Assembly: GCA_905221615.1 (NCBI GenBank)
Contig: CAJNDT010004635.1
Span: forward strand, 232,321 to 296,320
DNA: 64,000 nucleotides
DNA from: Symbiodinium sp. CCMP2592
Lineage: Eukaryota > Sar > Dinophyceae > Suessiales > Symbiodiniaceae
Direction of reading: 5' to 3'
The notes under the pieces were generated by a model. The model saw nothing but the letters and a program-made list of their open reading frames with translations. It ran no database searches and had not been told where the DNA came from. Shown piece after piece: positions 63,306 through 64,000 of this stretch. The stretch's first letter is position 1. Every line of letters starts with the position of its first letter. Position numbers and translations under genes: made by a program.

Positions 63306-64000
63306 CGCCACCAGGAAAAGTCACATGCGAAAAAATGCTATTTGCGTTTGGCCTCAGCAGCCACCTCTCAATTCTAAAATGCTGCAATTGTGACAATTGA
63401 GACTCAATTGTGAAAGTGTTCATCCAGTAGCATGGGAATCCAAAGTGTAACTACTGTTCGGAGCAGTTCTGAACTTTGACACCAACAGCTGCAAAAACAT
63501 GAATCTATGACCAGACGACTGACTAACACAACATTTTCATCGACAACTCACCAGTGAGATCGATGTCACTGCCTCCTGCAACTCGAGGAACTCCAGCACC
63601 TGAGCACATTGGAAGCTGTATGATATGATATTATATTATGTGTTTCTGTGTGTGTGTGTGTGCTTGGGTGATAGCATGAATTAACTTCAAACTGACTGAC
63701 ACGGAATTGTCAGAGTCTGTGTGAGTCGAGGAGAATGAACCAATCAGAAGAGCTGGAATCAGCTGAGTAGATTCACTCAACCAAATCACCAGCTGAGTAT
63801 GGTACTTAGTGTACGAGCACCAGAAAGTGCCATGGATGAAAGCTCAACATCTCATTGGAGCTTTCAGCTCAGTCAGCCGGGCAGTCAGCTCACTTCAAGT
63901 CGGGTCGAACAGTTCCAGTGGCGGCCGCTCTGTCGAAGCGGATGGCGGGTGTGGCTGGGACATTTCGTTTCCTGTAGCCAGCACAAGCTCACTACTTCAC

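Larger units (their letters stand above)
47447..64000 (-). repeat. Right arm of the large inverted duplication
   Basis: This is the reverse complement of 29590-46348, 16,554 bp in view. The outer end is cut by the window edge. Indels seen against the left arm include one 205-bp array unit, a 3-bp codon deletion (about 52857), a 9-bp insertion (about 49330), a 2-bp change in a GT run (about 57484) and single-base changes in homopolymers. Substitutions appear denser in the inner half (47-53 kb) than in the outer half, judged from the proteins. Confidence 0.97.

Overview
The window looks like nuclear DNA of a dinoflagellate, most likely a symbiodiniacean. I infer this from degenerate TTTAGGG telomere-type repeats scattered through the first 24 kb, very abundant CTG/GTA/GGT and AT microsatellites, short GT-AG and probable GC-AG introns, long runs of genes on one strand, and Lys/Pro/Ala tracts (KKPAA-like) in several predicted proteins. 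No sequence search could be run, so the lineage call is an inference. No ribosomal, tRNA, spliced-leader or CRISPR sequence was recognised.

Layout. (1) Bases 1-3.5 kb hold two intronless minus-strand genes (a 377-aa Lys-rich basic protein and a 96-aa acidic-tailed protein). The noncoding DNA around them is filled with a small hairpin motif, dispersed and in two tandem arrays. (2) Bases 3.5-24.8 kb contain no gene I can support. They carry microsatellites, telomere-like scraps and at least seven short foldback (MITE-like) elements, two families of which show inverted termini and 4-bp target duplications. (3) Bases 24.8-26.3 kb are a transition zone of degenerate repeats and a 201/209-bp tandem duplication. 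(4) Bases 26.3-46.35 kb are gene-dense, with every supported gene on the plus strand. They hold many short exons of unrecognised proteins, several Cys/His-rich or acidic-tailed, a five-exon RING-H2 gene of about 717 aa, two satellite-like arrays (174-bp and 205-bp units), a compact cluster of five perfect hairpins, and a two-copy stem-loop element. (5) Bases 46349-46448 are exactly 100 N. (6) Bases 46449-47446 continue the last gene in minus orientation. (7) Bases 47447-64000 are a near-identical reverse complement of 29590-46348, so all region-4 genes from 30 kb on recur on the minus strand.

The dominant feature is this inverted duplication: arms of 16,759 and 16,554 bp in view, running off the right edge, with the 100-N gap at the inner end of the left arm. 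Both contigs end inside the same gene within about 1 kb of each other. This is what two haplotypes of one locus placed tail to tail by a scaffolder would look like; a real palindrome is the alternative. The two copies are useful whichever is true. They differ by one 205-bp repeat unit, a 9-bp in-frame duplication inside the RING zinc site, an AG-to-AT change at a splice acceptor, an in-frame codon deletion and a frameshifting single A.

The genes cannot be assigned to a pathway. The RING protein is probably an E3 ubiquitin-ligase-like protein; the others are described by composition and motifs only.
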